Positions 4,404 to 5,407 of a stretch of 5,407 nucleotides of DNA are shown here, in pieces. Within the stretch, counting starts at the first letter, position 1. Every line of letters begins with the position of its first letter. Both the position numbers and the translations under genes were made by a program. Below the pieces are notes generated by a model that ran no database searches, had not been told where the DNA came from, and was given only the letters and a program-made list of their open reading frames with translations. Source of the DNA: Bacteroidota bacterium. GTDB lineage: Bacteria > Bacteroidota > Bacteroidia > Chitinophagales > Chitinophagaceae. The stretch spans positions 1 through 5,407 of the forward strand of contig JAGWTK010000302.1 in the NCBI GenBank assembly GCA_028876035.1. Reading direction: 5' to 3'.

Positions 4404-5407
4404 ATGAAGTTTATCGTTTCCTCCTCAGCATTGTTAAAGCATTTACAGCAGGTGAGCGGTGTTATCAATGCCAATACTGTACTTCCGATTCTTGAAGATT
4501 TCCTGTTTGAGATCGAAAAAAATAAACTCACCATTGTTGCAACGGACCTCGAAACGGTGACCCGCATCCAGATGGACATCGAAGCAAAAGACAGCGGAAA
4601 GGTTTGTATTCCCGCCAAGATCCTGCTGGATTCACTCAAGAACATCCCCGACCAGCCCCTCACTTTCAACATCGATAAAAACTTTGGTGTAGAAATTACC
4701 AGTGACAATGGTAAATACAAGGTAATGGGCGAAAACCCCGACAACTTCCCCAAAGAACCGGCGGCAGACGATACCACTTCATTTACCATGAGCTCGATTG
4801 CCCTGGTAACCGGGATCAATAAAACCCTGTTTGCCGTAAGCAACGACGATTTGCGTCCGGCCATGACGGGCGTTTTCTTTGAACTCGATAAGAAATTTGT
4901 ACAGTTTGTAGCTACCGATGCACACAGGCTGGTACGTTATAAAAGAAAAGATGTAAGCTGTCCGAAAGCCGACTCCTTCATCGTACCCAAGAAACCACTC
5001 TCACTGTTGAAATCGGTATTGCCGGTCAACGAAGACGAAATCACCATCAGCTATAACAGCAATCACCTCTTCGTAAAGCACGGCAATACACAGATGAGCT
5101 GCCGCCTGATTGATGCCCGTTTCCCCGACTATAAAGTGGTGATTCCAGCCGACAATCCCTACAAACTCATTGTAGGCAAAAACGATTTCCAGGGAGCCCT
5201 GCGCCGCGTAGTGGTATTCAGTAACAAAAGCACGAACCAGGTAGTGTTGAATATACAGGGTAGCGAACTGCAGTTGGCAGCACAGGATGTTGACTTCAGC
5301 TTTGAAGGAAACGAAAGAATGAAATGCCAGTACGATGGCGAAGATCTGGCCATCGCTTTCAACGCCAAGTTCCTCATTGAAATGCTCGGCGGAGCTGATA
5401 GCGACGA
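4404..5407 (+). CDS. dnaN: DNA polymerase III beta subunit (sliding clamp), 3' end outside window
   Basis: 334 full codons are visible with no stop; the family is about 370-375 residues, so roughly 40 are missing beyond the window. The protein dimerises into a ring around DNA and tethers Pol III and other clamp-binding partners. Seen: MKFIVSSSALLKHLQQVSGVI start, NTVLPILEDFL (24-34), ATDLE (46-50), the FPKEP linker (115-119) between domains 1 and 2, LRPAMTGVFFE (150-160), ATDAHRL (170-176), which lines the partner-binding cleft, and RLIDARFPDYKVVIP (234-248) at the domain 2-3 junction. The C-terminal cleft residues (MPMRL-like) would be past the end. The ATG at 4404 gives the canonical N terminus. 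The neighbours are not dnaA or recF, so dnaN is not in the classic origin cluster here. Confidence 0.97.
   Translation, partial: MKFIVSSSALLKHLQQVSGVINANTVLPILEDFLFEIEKNKLTIVATDLETVTRIQMDIEAKDSGKVCIPAKILLDSLKNIPDQPLTFNIDKNFGVEITSDNGKYKVMGENPDNFPKEPAADDTTSFTMSSIALVTGINKTLFAVSNDDLRPAMTGVFFELDKKFVQFVATDAHRLVRYKRKDVSCPKADSFIVPKKPLSLLKSVLPVNEDEITISYNSNHLFVKHGNTQMSCRLIDARFPDYKVVIPADNPYKLIVGKNDFQGALRRVVVFSNKSTNQVVLNIQGSELQLAAQDVDFSFEGNERMKCQYDGEDLAIAFNAKFLIEMLGGADSD

Noticed and set aside
4394..4864. A 156-codon open frame on the - strand inside dnaN
   Set aside because: It is the shadow of a strongly conserved dnaN on the + strand; its translation is Ser/Leu-rich and unlike any family I know.

Overview
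The window looks like an ordinary chromosomal stretch from a member of the Bacteroidota, most likely the Chitinophagaceae or a close relative. This rests on three things: the protein families and their style of sequence; promoter-like boxes matching the Bacteroidota -7 consensus TAnnTTTG just upstream of gcvT and comB (and a one-mismatch copy before dnaN); and the absence of a Shine-Dalgarno sequence before any of the four complete starts. The genus call is inference from memory of similar proteins, not from a database search.

All five genes lie on the + strand. (1) 1-1191: the C-terminal part of a membrane protein of the Bacteroidota PspC-domain family, cut by the window start. (2) 1192-1660: a gene-free stretch of about 470 bases with one or two Rho-independent terminators, followed by several blocks of degenerate 7-bp periodic repeats. 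(3) 1661-2746: gcvT, the aminomethyltransferase (T protein) of the glycine cleavage system. (4) 2797-3282: a small SRPBCC/START-fold protein. (5) 3283-3588: a second non-coding stretch, bounded by two arms of an 8-bp tandem repeat in opposite orientations that together could pair over about 37 bp. (6) 3589-4320: a ComB-family 2-phosphosulfolactate phosphatase. (7) 4404-5407: dnaN, the DNA polymerase III sliding clamp, cut by the window end after 334 codons.

The genes do not form an obvious pathway: envelope stress, one-carbon metabolism, an unassigned small-ligand fold, sulfonate metabolism and replication sit side by side. gcvT and the SRPBCC gene are close enough (50 bp, no terminator seen) to share a transcript. 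comB and dnaN each have a promoter-like box of their own.

I found no defence system, mobile-element gene, CRISPR array, tRNA or rRNA. The most interesting material is in the two intergenic regions: many blocks of short-period (7 or 8 bp) repeats with different motifs, two of which run right up to the -7 boxes of gcvT and comB. I regard these as the only candidates here for something not well described.
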